Positions 42,001 to 57,230 of a DNA stretch of 64,000 nucleotides are shown piece by piece. A model generated the notes under the pieces. That model was not told where the DNA came from and did not search any database. It saw only the letters and a program-made list of their open reading frames with translations. Source of the stretch: Opeltia flavorubescens (Eukaryota > Ascomycota > Lecanoromycetes > Teloschistales > Teloschistaceae); assembly GCA_000442125.1 (NCBI GenBank), contig KE546971.1, positions 1,242,583 to 1,306,582 of the forward strand, given 5' to 3'. The stretch's first letter is position 1. Each line of letters begins with the position of its first letter. The position numbers were made by a program, and so were the translations under genes.

Positions 42001-44749
42001 GCTATTTTTAAATTATATTAAACTACTTTTAATCCTAATAAATAAACTTTTAACCTAGCAGATAAATAGTTCTATACTTAAAAACCGATATTTTTTATAT
42101 TTTTTAAATTTATTAGAATTATAACCCCTTATTAAAACTAGGTTAAATTTAAATATAACTTCTTTTATATTAAGCTCTAGTAGTAATTACTCGACTTTAT
42201 AGCCGGCTATTTTATAATATCTAGCTATATCGTTTTAACTAGTAGGAAGATAATTATTAATATTATTTATAAATATTAATAAGAATATTAATAATACTAA
42301 ATTTTATAAATAAAAAAAAAGAAGTTTACTAGCTTTTAAATTAATATATAGATCTATAAAAGTAAATAAAAAAGTAGATAGAATACCTTTAATAAGCTTT
42401 TCTAGAATAGTAAGTTTATTTATACTATAAATAGTGTATATTAAAATAATTAATTAAATATAAATAATAGAGCGGTTATACTTTATAATTAGATTTAAAA
42501 ATAAAAGAGTTTTTTAATAAATATAAATAAACTTAAGTAAAATAAAAAATAAATATTATATATTAAAATCGTTTATAGCTATAACTCTAGCTTATATTAT
42601 AATAGTTTTAACTTATTAATCTTTTAATTTAAATATTAGATTTCTATAAAAAATAGCCTTTAAATTTTTTATCTATATATTAATTTTTAATAAACGATTT
42701 ATAATATTATTTAAATTATATATTTTTTTTTTTTATAATACCTAATACTAGCCCGGTAGCTACTAATTTTAGATAAAATATAATTTCCTATCTTTACTCC
42801 TAGTAAAATCTTCTTCTTTTTTAAGCGAGGGCCTTTAAATTATAGCCCTCGTCTTTAAATTTAAAAAAATACTCTAAAATATAAAGCTCGATTTAATATT
42901 ATTATTAATAAAAAAAGATCTTTTATTATATTTAAAAAACTTTACCTATATTTTAATTATAATTATACTACTTTCTTTTATTAATTATACTTTAACCTTT
43001 TAATATTTAATTTAATAAGTATAAATTACTTTTAATTTTAAAATCTATATTATAAAGATTGTAAAAGAAAGTAAATATATCGTTTTTAATAATATACTAT
43101 CGATATCTAATAGCTAAAACTCGTATTATAAAATTAATAAAACCTAATCGTTATTAGTACTATAATTTATTAGGGCTTTATAACTAATAAATACTAATAT
43201 TTAACTAAAATATTAACCTTTAGCTTTAAAATAATATTAAAAAATTTAAATTAAATAATAGTAATATATTTAATAATAAAATATCTATTAATAAATTAGA
43301 TATTAATAAACTTTAGATTATTATTAAAGTTACTAAATCGACGTTTAATATACTTTATAAATAATAAAACTAATATATATTATAGAAAAGTTATAAAATA
43401 CCGCTTAAATCGAAATTAGTTATATAAACGCAATATAGGTTATATCTCCCGCGTAGTATATAAAATAGCGATTTAATTAGGTTAAACTAATTTAAATTAA
43501 AATAAAATAATTTAAATAACTTAAATAATAAGCTTATATAACGATTACTATAAAACGGTACTAAACGACGCTAGCTTTTTTAATCCTTAGAAGTATATAT
43601 ACCCGTTCTTAGGTTTATAAAAGTTATAATTATAATTTATATTTTTTTAAACGTTAAATATAAAGGAATCTAGTTAAAGGATAATCTAGCTAAATTAAAT
43701 ATATTAATATAGAATAAATAGAATAAAATAGCTTAATAACTTAATTAAAAGCTTAAAAAACTAAATTTAAATATTAAATTAGAATTAATAAAAAAAAAAA
43801 GTATATAAAGTTTATCTAAGTTATCCAGATTATAAACGATACCAAGTTAATAACTAATAATAGATTTATAATTTAATAAATAAGTTATAGGCTTATATAA
43901 TAAAATATATTTAAAATATAATCCGCGATTACTATAATTTTATTAATAAAAAATCTATATATACTATTTAAATAGCCGAGCTATTAAACAAAAATACTTT
44001 TATTTATTATATTCTAGATAATAAACTATTTAAAGATATATAGTACTTTATTATTATAAATAGACTCGGATTTATTATTTATAAAATAAGCTATATTTTT
44101 TTATAGATATAATTATAAAAGTATTAGTCGCCGTTTACTTTTAAAATAAAAAATACAGCTTAAATCGACGTCTAAATACTATTTATATATTTAAAGTTAT
44201 TAAATTTAAGTCGTTATTTATAATTATTATTAATATCTATTATATTTTTATTAAATACTTTTATAGTAATAAAAGGCGAATATTAAAATTTAAAGGTAAA
44301 TAAATAAAAGGTATATTATTATAATATTTAATTATAATATTAATTTAATTATTAATTAATATTATAATAAATACGTATATATAAATATTAAATATTTAAA
44401 AAAATTAAATAGATATTTATAAAAATAGGATCTTTAAAATATTTACTAAAAAAATAAAAAAATAAAAAAGCTTTAAAAATAAAGACGCTTCGCCTATTAT
44501 ATACCCGTTACTAAACTATTTTAAAGATTATACTATAAATTTAAATAAACTATTAAAACTAGAACTACTTAATATTAGAATATTATTAATATCTTCTTCT
44601 TTAAATCTAGGATAGAATTTATAGTTAAATATCTACCTTAAAAACGGGCCGTTAATTATACCTACTTCGCTAGCCGCGGACTAAAATTTATAGCCGAGCT
44701 TCTATTATAATAATAAAGCGGGATTAAATATATAAATAAATATTTATTT
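39047..44749. other. Unassigned RIP-degraded sequence
   Basis: About 5.7 kb. Several stretches look like former coding DNA on plus (A-rich with retained CG/GC), notably 40.1-41.1 kb and 43.6-44.7 kb, but every frame is closed and I cannot match a family. T-rich parts at 41.2-42.2 and 42.7-43 kb suggest opposite orientation. It ends at the target site of the gypsy element. Confidence 0.4.
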
Positions 44750-44754
44750 ATACT

Positions 44755-45011
44755 TGTAAAAAGGATGCAATGGCAGGGAAACTGTATAGAAGTATAGATA
44801 ATAGTCTAGCGTTCTACTATCGTATACACGGAGCTATACGTAGAGAATATATATATATTAATATCTAGANAGNTATAAATATTANNGGGAATTNCTTTAA
44901 CTATATAGGCCCCCTTTTCTACTAATATAATATAGCGATATAATGTCTTAACCAAAGCTATATAACGGCTTTATAATATTATAATAAGCTAGATTATTAC
45001 TAACTATAATA
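44755..45011 (-). repeat. 3' LTR of the gypsy fossil
   Basis: The 257-bp repeat matches 52180-52436 and the solo LTR at 57231-57487 with no length change. On the minus strand LTR edges are of the TG...CA type. It contains a CTATAAATA box-like motif and the TATATAGGCCCCC block. Five of the window's eight Ns fall here (44870, 44873, 44885, 44886, 44894). Confidence 0.9.
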
Positions 45012-45014
45012 ATA

Positions 45015-45025
45015 TTCCCTCTCCT
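45015..45025 (-). promoter_or_regulatory. Polypurine tract of the gypsy fossil
   Basis: The plus-strand pyrimidine run TTCCCTCTCCT gives AGGAGAGGGAA on the minus strand, three bases from the inner edge of the 3' LTR. That is where the plus-strand DNA primer of LTR retrotransposons sits, and it fixes the orientation of the element as minus. Confidence 0.8.
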
Positions 45026-48000
45026 ATAATAGTATCCTTACTATTCTATAATTAGGCGATATATATATAATAAATAGCTAAGCCCTTTATATAAAGCGCG
45101 CGTATTTAAACGCGTATTAATTAAATTAATAATTTAAAGATACACGACGCTAATACGCGTTTATATATAAAGCGTCTTATTATTATATATAAAATATATA
45201 AATAGCTTTATTTTATATATTAAAGATTATTCGGTATTAATATTAATATTAACTATCGCGCTATAGCGTATTATTAATACCCCTTAGTACTTATTAAATA
45301 CTTACGCCGAAACGTATTTATAGAAATTAAAATTATTTAATAACTCTATTTAATAGCTATACTATATTATAATAATTATAAATAATTAGAGCTATTAAAT
45401 TTTAGATAGTTTAATTTATATTATTAATATTATAAACCTCGCGTTAAATAGCGTAATTCTATCTTTTATTTATAAATATATAATAAATATTTCTTCTTTA
45501 ATATAAATCTATTCCCTAACTTAAATTTTTATTATCTTTATTATATTTTACCTTCGTTTACTAGCTCTACTCTTTTATAAACCTTTTTTAACTTTTATAT
45601 TTTTTATTATAAGTTTTAAGGCTTCTAAAACTTTTATAACTAAAAAGACTCTTTAAAATATATAGGCGCCCGATATTTTAATATTACTAAATACTCTAGT
45701 TTTATAAAAAGATTACTACTATTAATATATTAAGGCTAGTATTATAGTATATATTACTTATTTAGTACTACTATTTAATAACCTCTAATAAAAAATAATT
45801 AAAAAATAATTTTATTACTTACTATATTCTTACTTATTATATAAAACCTAGTATCGGCTTTAAATATTATATATATTATTTTAAACTTCGGAAAAAATAT
45901 AAATTAATATATTAAGTCTATATATTACGGTAGTTTCTTTAACCTATATAAATTCCTTAAAAATTTATTTTAATAGCTAATAAAATAATCTCTACTACTA
46001 TTACTATTAATATTACTAATAAAAATAAGAAGCGACGTATTATATACTACTTACGCGCTATTATTCTTTTTAACCGTAAACGAATTAAGGCTTAAAAAAA
46101 AGCTAAAATATAATAAAAAAAGACCGTCGGTATCTTTAATATTATTAAAGCTATTTATACTTTAAAAAAATCGATTAATATAAATATTAATATAATATAT
46201 TTTATTATATATTTACCCCTTCTATATTACTTCGCGTACTAACTTTATACTAGAACCGCTTAAATCCTTTAATTATTAAAAAGGAATAATTAAATTTAAC
46301 TAAAAAAAATAATTTTTCCTCTACTAACGAGAGCGAAATAAAAAAGAGTAGTATTATTATATAATTTTATATTTATTTAGCGCTTTATATCTATTTTTAA
46401 TATTTATTTTTATATATTTATTTTTATATTTTATTTTTAGGTCTATATCGCTTTTAAATAATTATAACTTTAAAGTTTATATTTTAATAAAGTTTTCCTT
46501 TAACTTTAACCTTCTTTAATAATATACTTTATAATATATATTTTTTAATATATATTCTACTAGTAAGCTTTAATAATTATATAAAATTTTATTTTTATTA
46601 CTACTTTATATTTCTAATATTATTTATTATTTTATTTATTACTTTATTTATACGTTTATATATAATTTAATTATAATTTATTCTTTTTTTTTACCTCCCT
46701 TTTAAAGAGCCTTTTTTATTATTATTTAATAGTTATTTAAAATATATATAATAAAAGTTTTTTATATATTTACTAGCTCCTAATATTTTTTTAATATTAA
46801 GCTAGCTATTATTTTTAAAACTATAACTAAACTATTTTACTAGATATTATAATTTTCTATAATACTATTTTAAATTAAATACTTCTTTTATTTTATATTA
46901 CTCTTTATTATTGATAAATAAAAGTAGTAGATTTTTTTTACCTTTTCCTTCTACTATTATATATAGTTCGAGAAGAAAGATAAAAAAAATAGAATAAATA
47001 CGACCTATTAATATTAAAAATTTTAGGCAGTATAATTATAAATTTACTAGTTCTATTATTTTAAAAGGTTTATAGAATTTATAATCTAGTTTTTTTAATA
47101 GCCTTCTTATTTTAATATTATATTTATTTAATTATACTATATTACTAATAATAAAGGATTTTATAGAATACTTTTAATTATAATATTTAAATTATTTTTT
47201 TATTATTACTTTTTATTAATTTTTAAGCTAAATATATATATATATATATCTTTTAATATATTAATATACTTTAAATATATTACTTTCGATATTATTAATT
47301 TAAATATTATTTCCTAGATTAAAATATCTACTAATAGCGGCGAAGAACGGCGTTATACTAATAGAAGTATACTTACTATTATTATACATAAATTCCGTAA
47401 AAAATAATTATTTACTTTAATTATCCTAATTATAATTAACAAAACCTTTTAAAAATTACTTTAAAATTTAATTTTATCGTTTAATTTATTTATTAGTTTA
47501 TAAATAGAAAGTAATATTTAAATAACGCTTAATCTTTAAATAATAATAAAAAATAGATTAAAACTATAAAATAAAGAAAATCCNTTAATTAAAAACTAGC
47601 GATTTAGGTATATTATAACGGCTATATATTTTATTAACGAAGGTATCCGCCAGCTCTTTTATAGTTATAGTTATCTAATATAAAATATATATAGCGAGTT
47701 TTATATAGCGGTTAACTACTATAAAAATCGAATTATATATAATATAGAGGTATTTATATAGGGGCAGGTTAGTAATAAAATCTATAATTAAATTACTAAA
47801 CGGTTTTAAAGATCTTTCTAATAATTATATTTCGCTATATAGTTTATACTTTATAGGTTTTATTTAATAATATATATTATCGGTATATATATAGTATTTA
47901 ATATCTTTTACTATATTTAATTAAAAGTATTTTTAATAAATAAATTTTAACGTTTTTTTATAGCTAAAATAATCTATTATAAAATTATTATAATTATATT

Positions 48001-51000
48001 TAAGGGCTTTTTATCTAATTACGCTAAAAAATAAATACTATTTTTTATTATAATAGAGTAATTTTTAATTTTAATATTATTTATAACTTTTATTAAATTA
48101 TTTTAACGCTATATAAATACTTAACGAATTATTAAGTAATTTTTTTTTTAAAAATATTAATTTTCTAACTATACTATCGAGTTTTTAAAACCCTTCTATA
48201 ATATAGTAAAAGAATAACGGGGGTATATTATATATATTTTCTAAAGCCGCTTCTTTAATAATTTATCGCCTTAACTATAAATCTTTAAAATTATTAAAAT
48301 TATCTAGAGGAATCGACTAAACGTCGCTATATATAATAGTATTAAGTTTATAAAAAGCCTTTAATTCCTTATATATTCTAGAATTATAAATTTTTATTAA
48401 TATCTACCTCTTTTTTACTTTAAAAGACTTCTTTTTAATTATAAAAAGCGGAATCAACGCCTTTATATCGCTCTTTAAAGTACTTTTATCTTTTTTTTTT
48501 ACTAATATTAAGGATATCCTTTAATTATAAGGAGGTATAAACGATATAATATTATCGCGCTCCCTTATATAGGTATTAAATACGCGACCCCTTATTAAAA
48601 ATCTATATTTAGAAGTATTTTTTAAAAATTTACTCTTTTTATTAAGAATATTAGTTTTTACCTTTTTCGCTATATAACGTATTACTACCGTTTCTTAAAC
48701 GTCTTTAATAGTAGTTTTAATATTCTTAAATAACCTTTAAAAATTCTTTTAAATATTTTTAGAATTAATTAATAATATCTTATTATTAAAATAGCTCTTT
48801 TTATCGCTCTTTAATAATTCTCTAATATTATTTAAAATTTTTTATAAACTTTCGGATTTATTTTTATTTTATTCTATAAAAGTTTTAAATAAATAGTATT
48901 AGATTTTTAAAAGACCTATAATCGGTTTTATACTTTTTTTAAAATTTTTCTAAAATTCTTTAGAATATAAAATTAAATAAATATACTTCTAATTTAAAAT
49001 ATTAAAAGCGGTATAAGCTTTAAACGCTTTATAATCGCTTTTCTATAATATTATATTAATAGGGTTTAGTTTACCTAGCCTATACTTTAGGTCTAGATCT
49101 AATCTAGCTAGCCGCTTTTATTATCTAGTGTTTTTATAACTAAACTCCTTCTTTATAAAAAAATTATAAAAATTTATATAATTAATAATAATCTCTACTT
49201 TATAAAAGGCCCTTTCGATATAATATTACTACTATTTATAAGCGTAAATAATAGTTAGTATTTTTAAATCCCTAATACTATAATTACGCTTAGTTATTAT
49301 TTTTTTCTAGAACTAATAAATAATAGAATACTAGCGGATCTATATACCGATATTAAAAGGCTGCGAGATAATTACTAAAATAATATATTTTAAAGCGTCT
49401 ATTTTAATATAAATCTAAAATATATAATTAAATTATTATAAAATAGACGTTATTATAAAACGTTTTTTTAATATTTTAAACGCGCTAATTATTTTTTTAA
49501 TTAAAATAAACTTAATATTAAATTTCCCTTTATTACCGCCCTTTAATAGCGATATTAATAATAATATTACCCGTAAGAATACTTTAATAAAATATCAGTA
49601 AAAGTTTATAAATTTAAAGAAATACTATATATTATAATATAATTTTAAAAAAGACTAATTCTTTATATATTTAATATAGGACTTTTTTATTATAATACTA
49701 TTAAAGCGAATAATAAACCTTATAAATCTAACTTTATATATATTAAATAAATATTTCTCTAATTTAATATATAGCCTATATTATAATAATCTCGCGAGGA
49801 TTTTTTATATATATATTAAATATTCGGCTTTATTTTTAAAATAAACTAATAAATTATTTATATATACTATAATAAAAAAGTCTAGGAAATCTCTAAAAAT
49901 ATTATTAATATACGTTTAAAAGGTAGCCGGGGTATTTATTAAACTAAATAATATAATATAATATTTAAAATAGCTATAATAAATATAGAATACTATTTTC
50001 TATTTATCGCCCTTTCGAATCCTAATATAATAATAGGTATTCTAGATATTTAAGTAGATAAAAATTATTACTTTATATAGCCTATTTAAGGCTTCTAATA
50101 TTAGAGGAAAAAGGTACTAGTTTTTAATAATAACCCGGTTTAGCTCCTAGTAGTTAATATAAAGGTAAAAACTATTATTTTTCTTTTTTATAAATATAAT
50201 CGGAGCGCTAGCTTATAATATTAAATAACGAATAAACCCCTTTACTAGATTCTTATTAATATAAATCTATAAAACCTTTAATTTAGTAATTAAAAAATTA
50301 TATAAAAATTTAAATAATAGATTACTTATTATTTTAAAGGCGTAATTATTTATAGAATATTTAAGAAGTTCGTCGGCTTCTTAAAAGTTATAAATTTTTT
50401 TTAAATCAGCGTACTTTTTAAATAAAATCGCCTCTTTAATATTATATAGAGCGATTATATTATTTTTATCGTATAGCTCTATATTAAAAAAGTATAACTA
50501 TTTAAATTCTTCTACTTCTAGTAGATATCCTAATTCTTTAGCCAGGATTAGTTTAATATCTATTCCTACTAGGATAGCGCTAGAATCGCGCTATATTTAT
50601 CGTATACGTACCTAGTTAATATCTAGGTTATATTAATATAATTATAGAAGGCTAAATATAATATTAAAAAACTTAATATTCGCTTTAATATATTTATTTA
50701 TTATTATTCTAAATTCCTTTTTTAAATTAATAAAGTTAATCGGAAGCTTATATTTCTAAAAATAAATTAAACTCGTACTATTTAATATTCTAACCGGCGC
50801 TTTAATATCGCGGCTATTATATAGCCTTAACTCCTTTATACGGTATTATAATATAAAATTTAGGCTTATACTATAATTAATAAGTACAGCTAATTTAATT
50901 TTTTATCCTTCCTTTTAAATAATTATATTTATAATTAAATAAAATATCTATAGCCTCGTTTATTAGCGACCTAATAGTATAGAGGTAATATCTACTAGGT

Positions 51001-52179
51001 TTTATTTTTTCCCTTTTTATCTTTATAAAGGTAATTAAATCTTTTATAGCTTTTTTTACTATACCCCTAATAAATAATTATTATTAGTACGTCGCTATCC
51101 TTATAGGATCTATAGCTATTATTTAAACTATACTTTTAGAAACTATACTAGCCTTTATAATCTTTATAACTAGTTATTATTATATTCGCGTTAATCGCCG
51201 GTATAGTAGTATTAAATAGATTTTATCTTTTTTAACTACTTCTATAGCTTTTAAAATTTAATACTCTAATATTTATATTATTATAACTAATACGCGCCTA
51301 ATATTATAATTAAACCGATTTAATTTTAACTACCTAATTAATAATCCCTTAATATATTTTTAAAAGGTTAAATATCTTAAATATTTTATTAACTATACTA
51401 CTCTAAAGGGCGTTTTTTAAAATATTTACCCGAATATAATTTAGTAAGAATTCTTTTATATAATCTTTAAAATCTTTTAAATATCTAATAAATAAAAAAA
51501 TATTTTATTTATTACGGTACTTTATATTAAAATATTATAATATTATTTTAATACCGCGGATAGTTTAAAGGTCGAGCTAATCTAGTAAAAGTTTTAATTA
51601 TTCCTTCTAGATTATTTTAAATCTAATATTTAAGTTCGCTTTTTTAATTCGGTTCTATATATTTATTAAATAATAACCGAGGTAGCCTATACTAAATAGA
51701 ATCCTTAAAGCTTTTATTTTATATATAACTAGACGAGTTTTAAAGATATATTCGTATTTATACTTAAATAATATATATTTTATATAATTTTTACTTTTAT
51801 ATTAAATAGGGTTAAAAACCTTTAATTTTAATTTTTTATTTATTTTCTACCTTTTAATACGTTTAAAATCGTTAATTAAAATTTTAAAAGTTTACTATTA
51901 ATATATAATAATAGATAGCTTTAAAAATCTTAATTCCTTTTTAACCCTTAATATTTCTAACCTTTTTTACTAATAGGCTAGAGCTCGTTTTATTTTAAAG
52001 ACTCGAATCTCCGTATTTAAAATATCGCTAATAAGCTTATCTATATTATTATTTTATAATATAGCCGTATTTATTAACGGTTATAATCTAGTTATAAATG
52101 TAGTATTATTATTATTATCTCGCGTTATAACTTCGCGATATAATCGAACTGTCTTTTATAAAAAGTTAAAATATTAAAG

Positions 52180-52436
52180 TATAAAAAGGATATAATAGTA
52201 GGGAAACTATATAAAAGTATAGGTAATAGTTTAACGTTCTACTATTATATATATAGAGTTATACGTAGAGAATATATATATATTAATATTTAGAGAGCTA
52301 TAAATATTAAAAGGAATTCCTCTAACTATATAGGCCCTCTTTCCTACTAGTATAATATAGCGATATAATATCTTAGCCGAAGCTATATAACAGTTCTGCG
52401 ATATTATAATAAGCTAGACCATTACCAACTGTAATA
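52180..52436 (-). repeat. 5' LTR of the gypsy fossil
   Basis: A 257-bp repeat identical in length to the 3' LTR and the solo LTR, more heavily RIP-mutated than the latter. A tRNA-type primer-binding site is not evident in the first internal bases (left of 52180), either because it decayed or because the element primes differently. Confidence 0.9.
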
Positions 52437-52441
52437 ATACT

Positions 52442-55400
52442 CTTATATTATTAAAAGTTTTTTTTATTTTTAATATAACGGATTTAAGCGGACAAATTAG
52501 GACTTATAGCTATAATAATTAATAATTAATAGAATAGTTTAAAACGGAATTTATTATTATAAAAGCGTATATATATACTATTATATCCTCTAATAAAGTT
52601 TAAAGCTATTAATAAAAATATAAAAATAGAATATTTATATATAAATTCCTTTAGATTTAAAACCTTTATAAAAATAGTAAATATATAATATTCTAGAATT
52701 TAATATTAAAAAAATCGCTATAATATAAATAACCTTATAAATAATAATAATAGTTATTTAAAGTTTATTAAATATATAAAAAAATAAATAAAAATTAAAA
52801 TTAAACTTAGTATAATAAACGATTTTAAAAATTTTAATATATAATTTATATAGTTATTTTATTAAATTTATATATTAAACTATTTATTTAATTTATTAAA
52901 TAGATTATTTTAATAAATCCTAAATAATATATATATACTTTTTTTATAAAATTTATTATAACTCGGTTAATATTCTATTATTAAATTAATTTTATATTTA
53001 TATAAACTCGAAATTTTATTAATATATAGACTTTATTAATTCTAATTTAGCGGTTAATTATTAATCTAATAACCTAGATTTTTTTCTTTTTTAAATATAT
53101 CCTAATAATAAATATATATTCTATAGTCCTACCTTTATTTTATTTATATTATATCTTATTTATTATTTTTACGTTTAAAATTTAAACCCGGTAATAATAG
53201 TTACTAATTATTAGAAATAATATTTTCGCTAAATATTAAATAAAAGTAGTATAAAAATAATAATATTATTTTTAAAACTCGCTAGCTTATTAATAAAATA
53301 CTATTTTTCGATTATCTATTATTATATATATAACTAGTATATTTAATTTATTTTATCTTTACTAGAACTACTATTTATTTCTAGTTTAATCTAATATTTT
53401 AACTAATTAATTTCTTTTTTATTACTAGACTACCTACCTATAAATTATTTTATATAACGAGTTCGACTTTATTAAACTTTAGTTTATTTTTTTACCTTTT
53501 TATTTATTACTAATTTAAAAAGTTAGGTCCTTTATTATAGTTTCTATCGTTTTATATTTATATTAAAAGCTTTATTAAAAATATATTATAATCTTTTTAT
53601 TATAAATATAAATCTTTAAATTACTAAAATTTATTATTATTAAACTTTCTATATAACCAATAATATCGTAGATTATAACTAGCCTTCCTTTTTAATATAC
53701 TAACTATACTATTACTATACTATAACTTATATTCTACTATTTTAATAAATATATATTATAATTCGAAACTATAAATTAAACTTTATAATTATTATTAATA
53801 TAATTAAAAAGATACTAGACTATATAATAATAGATAAATCGACTATAAATTCTAATTTAATTATATTATCGGTTTATCTATTTTTAAATATACCTTAATA
53901 AAATATAATATAATAGGTTATAATAGCTATTTCCTACTAAATTAAATATTACTAAAAGCTTAAATAACTTTTTTCCTTTAGCTTTCGAATTAATAAAATC
54001 TAAAGTCCTATATAAATTATAATCTACCTCTAGTTCGCTATATAAAAAGCTAGATAATAAGTAAATATATAAGCTAAATAAAAAATTACGAGGTAAATAT
54101 AATAGTTTTTTTACCTTTATAAAATATTTATAGTAGTATATATTTTAATTCGAATTTTAGTATTTTTAATAGCTTGATATATCGCGGAATATAAAGGATT
54201 TTATAGCTAAAAAAAAAATATAATTATTCGGAAATTTTTTTACTAATTATATTATTTAAATATCTCCTTTTAAAATTAAATAAGTATATTATAGAATATA
54301 AAGTATTACTAGCTAAAATTAACCTTTTTAAAAATTTTTAAGGAAATTATATATATTATAAAAGCTCTAATATTTATTCTAAGTTTATAAATATACCCTT
54401 ATTAGTTATTTATACTAATCCGATTTATTATTAATTATATTTAAAGTAAAAAAATTTTATAAAAAATAAATTACTTATAAATTTAAATATTTAAAATATA
54501 TTATTTTAATTAAATAGTATCGGCTATAAATTAAAAATAACTAGTATTAGAAAAATATTAAATAAGATAATTATATAATAAGTACCTAATACTTATATTA
54601 ATATTTAAAAAAAAATCCGCTTTTAATATATTTAATTATTATTATCTTTTATTTATTAAAAAAAGAAGCGCTATATTATAAATCTTTAAATTAACTAAAG
54701 CGCTTCTTTTTAACCTTTATTTTTTACTATTAATTAATTATTTACTATATAATATTTTTATTTATATATCTTTAGTAGTTCGGCTTATATATACTTTTAA
54801 TAAATATTTTTTAACCCGCTTTTAATATAATATTAATATAATAAATTTAATATTTTATTATAAATAATTATATTATAATATTAATAATACTATTATTTAA
54901 TTATACTATTTTTATTTTTTTAAACCTTTATAAAAATACGTGTACGTATTATTATCCCTTTTTTTTCTATCCCGTCTAGTATTTATTCTCTTTTTTTCTA
55001 TTTAAAGGTTAATTTTAAGTATATAATAGTTATAAATCGGAATTTCTATATTAATAGCTATTATAATTTATTATATTTAATTCTATTTATTAAATAAATA
55101 ATACCTTAATCGATTTATAAAATTAATAAAAATTTAAAAATAAAGTAGATAGTTTAATAAACTAATAAACCTTAATATTAAAGTAATATATAAAAGTAAA
55201 ATAAAACTATAATAAATTAAAGGTTTATAGCTCCCGGTATTTTATAAAGCTAGTTTAATCTAGAATATAATTATTATATAGAAAGTAGGTATTAATTTAC
55301 TTAAAAATATCTAAAACTAATAATAATTTTACTAATCTACTATATATTTTATTTTAAAATAGCTCCTTATATTAAGTAAATAGTAAGTAATTAAACGAAT

Positions 55401-57225
55401 TAGTAGAACTTTATTTTAATATAGTATAGTAAAGGCTCGATTAAAAAAAATAGATATTATTTAAAGTTTATAAAACTTAAAAGTTTTAATTCTTTTATTA
55501 TTATAGTAATATTACTATAATATAATTAAGCGTTTATTAAAAGCTTAATTATAATTATTTTTAGCGCTCTAACGATATAATAAGAAATCGGCGTTATAAA
55601 AAAATCGTATATAAAGATAAATAGTAGTTAGTATTATTATTATTATATTTCTATTTTTATTTTTAAAATATAGACTTTCCTTTATTAATTTTATTATATT
55701 AATTCTCTAAAGCTATAATACTCGATTCTACTATATTAAATATTTTTATTTTAGACGTATATTTTATTTTTTAATTCTTTTACTATATTATATTATATTT
55801 ATATTTTTAATCTAATTTTTTTATTTTTATTTATTTATATTTTTATAAATTTATTAAAAAATAATTTCCTTTAATATAACTAGCTATAAAGATAGTAAAT
55901 TTATAGTTTTCCTTAGATTTAAAACCGTATTCTTATATTAATATAATTTTAAAAATATTATAATAAGCTTTTTAAATAAAATAGGCCTTTTATCTTTTTA
56001 ATTTTAATATAGTCTATTTTAATAAAAATAAAATAACTAGATTCTATTTAAAAGATTTTTTTATAAATAATAAACTCTATTTTTTATTTATTAAATATAA
56101 ACTAGTTTTGTAATTTAAAAATAAGGTAACTATAAAATAATATATAAATTATAAAAAAGTTATATTTTTAAGTAATTATTTAAAGTATCTAGCGGTTAAA
56201 AGTTTAATAGTATTAATAAAAAGGGAAAGCTATTAATAATACTATACGTACTAGATAATTAAGATTTTAAATTATAAAAAAAGTTAAATAATTCTTATAA
56301 TTTAGTAAAATCTTTAAATTTTATTTTATATAGTGAAGTAATATAATATAATACTTCCTTATTACTAGGCCCGCCGTTTAATTTAATATTAGATTTTTAT
56401 TATATAAAAACTAGATTATTAATTAATTTATTATTATAATACCTAATTAAAATTATAATATCTATTAAATAAATCGGAATATTTTTGTTAATTATTTTTA
56501 TAATAGCGATCCTATTAATATATAAAATTAAGGTAAACGGCGGTTTTTTTTTTAAATTTAAAAGCTATCGTTTAAATATAAAACCTTTTTATATAAAAAA
56601 TAATATTATATAAAAATATACCTTTTTAATAATAAAATAACTATTTAATATTTTATATCGCTTTTTTAAAGATCGAGGAAAATAAAGTAAAATTTTTTTT
56701 TATAATTTTAGAAATAGAGTCGAAACTTATATATACCCGATTAAAATTAAAGGCCGATATTAAAATTAATAAATTTTATTTTAAGCTATTAATAGTTATA
56801 AATTAATAATATTAACTAGTATAAATTTTACTCTAGTTATATAAATAATAATCGGCTTTTTATTTAAAAATTAAACTTTTTAAATTAAATATATATTTAA
56901 TATTTTTTAAATGGTAAATTCTAAATATCGGGAGAGTTATTTAAAAAATTATATATTTTTTACCTTTAAATATAGCTTCTATCTAATAGAAATCTTTTTT
57001 TATTAATTATTAAAGATTATTCGTTTAAATCCTTCTTAAATTAAGATATAATTTTATTTATATAAATCTTCGCGAATTTATTTTTATAAGGAATTTCTAA
57101 ATTAATAAACTATTATAAATATTATCCTATTATTTTTTTAAAATATTCTAGTTATTAACTTTATTATATATTCTAATAATTTAAGTACTAAACTTTTATA
57201 GTTAAAACTATATATATTTTTTAAA
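52442..57225. other. Unassigned RIP-degraded sequence
   Basis: About 4.8 kb between the gypsy fossil and the solo LTR. It is T-rich on plus for much of 52.9-54.3 and 54.7-55.9 kb and mixed elsewhere. No family, RNA gene or tandem array is recognised. A somewhat pyrimidine-rich patch lies near 54940-55010. Confidence 0.4.
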
Positions 57226-57230
57226 ACTAG

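Larger units (their letters stand above)
44755..52436 (-). mobile_element. Ty3/gypsy LTR retrotransposon fossil, complete length
   Basis: The 7682-bp element reads on the minus strand. It has 257-bp LTRs at both ends, ATACT target duplications outside them (44750-44754 and 52437-52441), and an 11-base polypurine tract just inside the 3' LTR. Remnants follow the gypsy order from right to left: gag/protease presumably 50.5-52.1 kb, reverse transcriptase around 49.5-50.2 kb with the catalytic YxDD area near 49850-49870, RNase H near 48.9-49.45 kb, and integrase about 47.4-48.5 kb, with the D-F-I-x-x-L-P-L block at 47761-47810. Integrase after RNase H marks Ty3/gypsy rather than copia. It is broken by many RIP mutations across its whole length. 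LTR dating is not valid because RIP, not time, drives the divergence. Confidence 0.9.
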
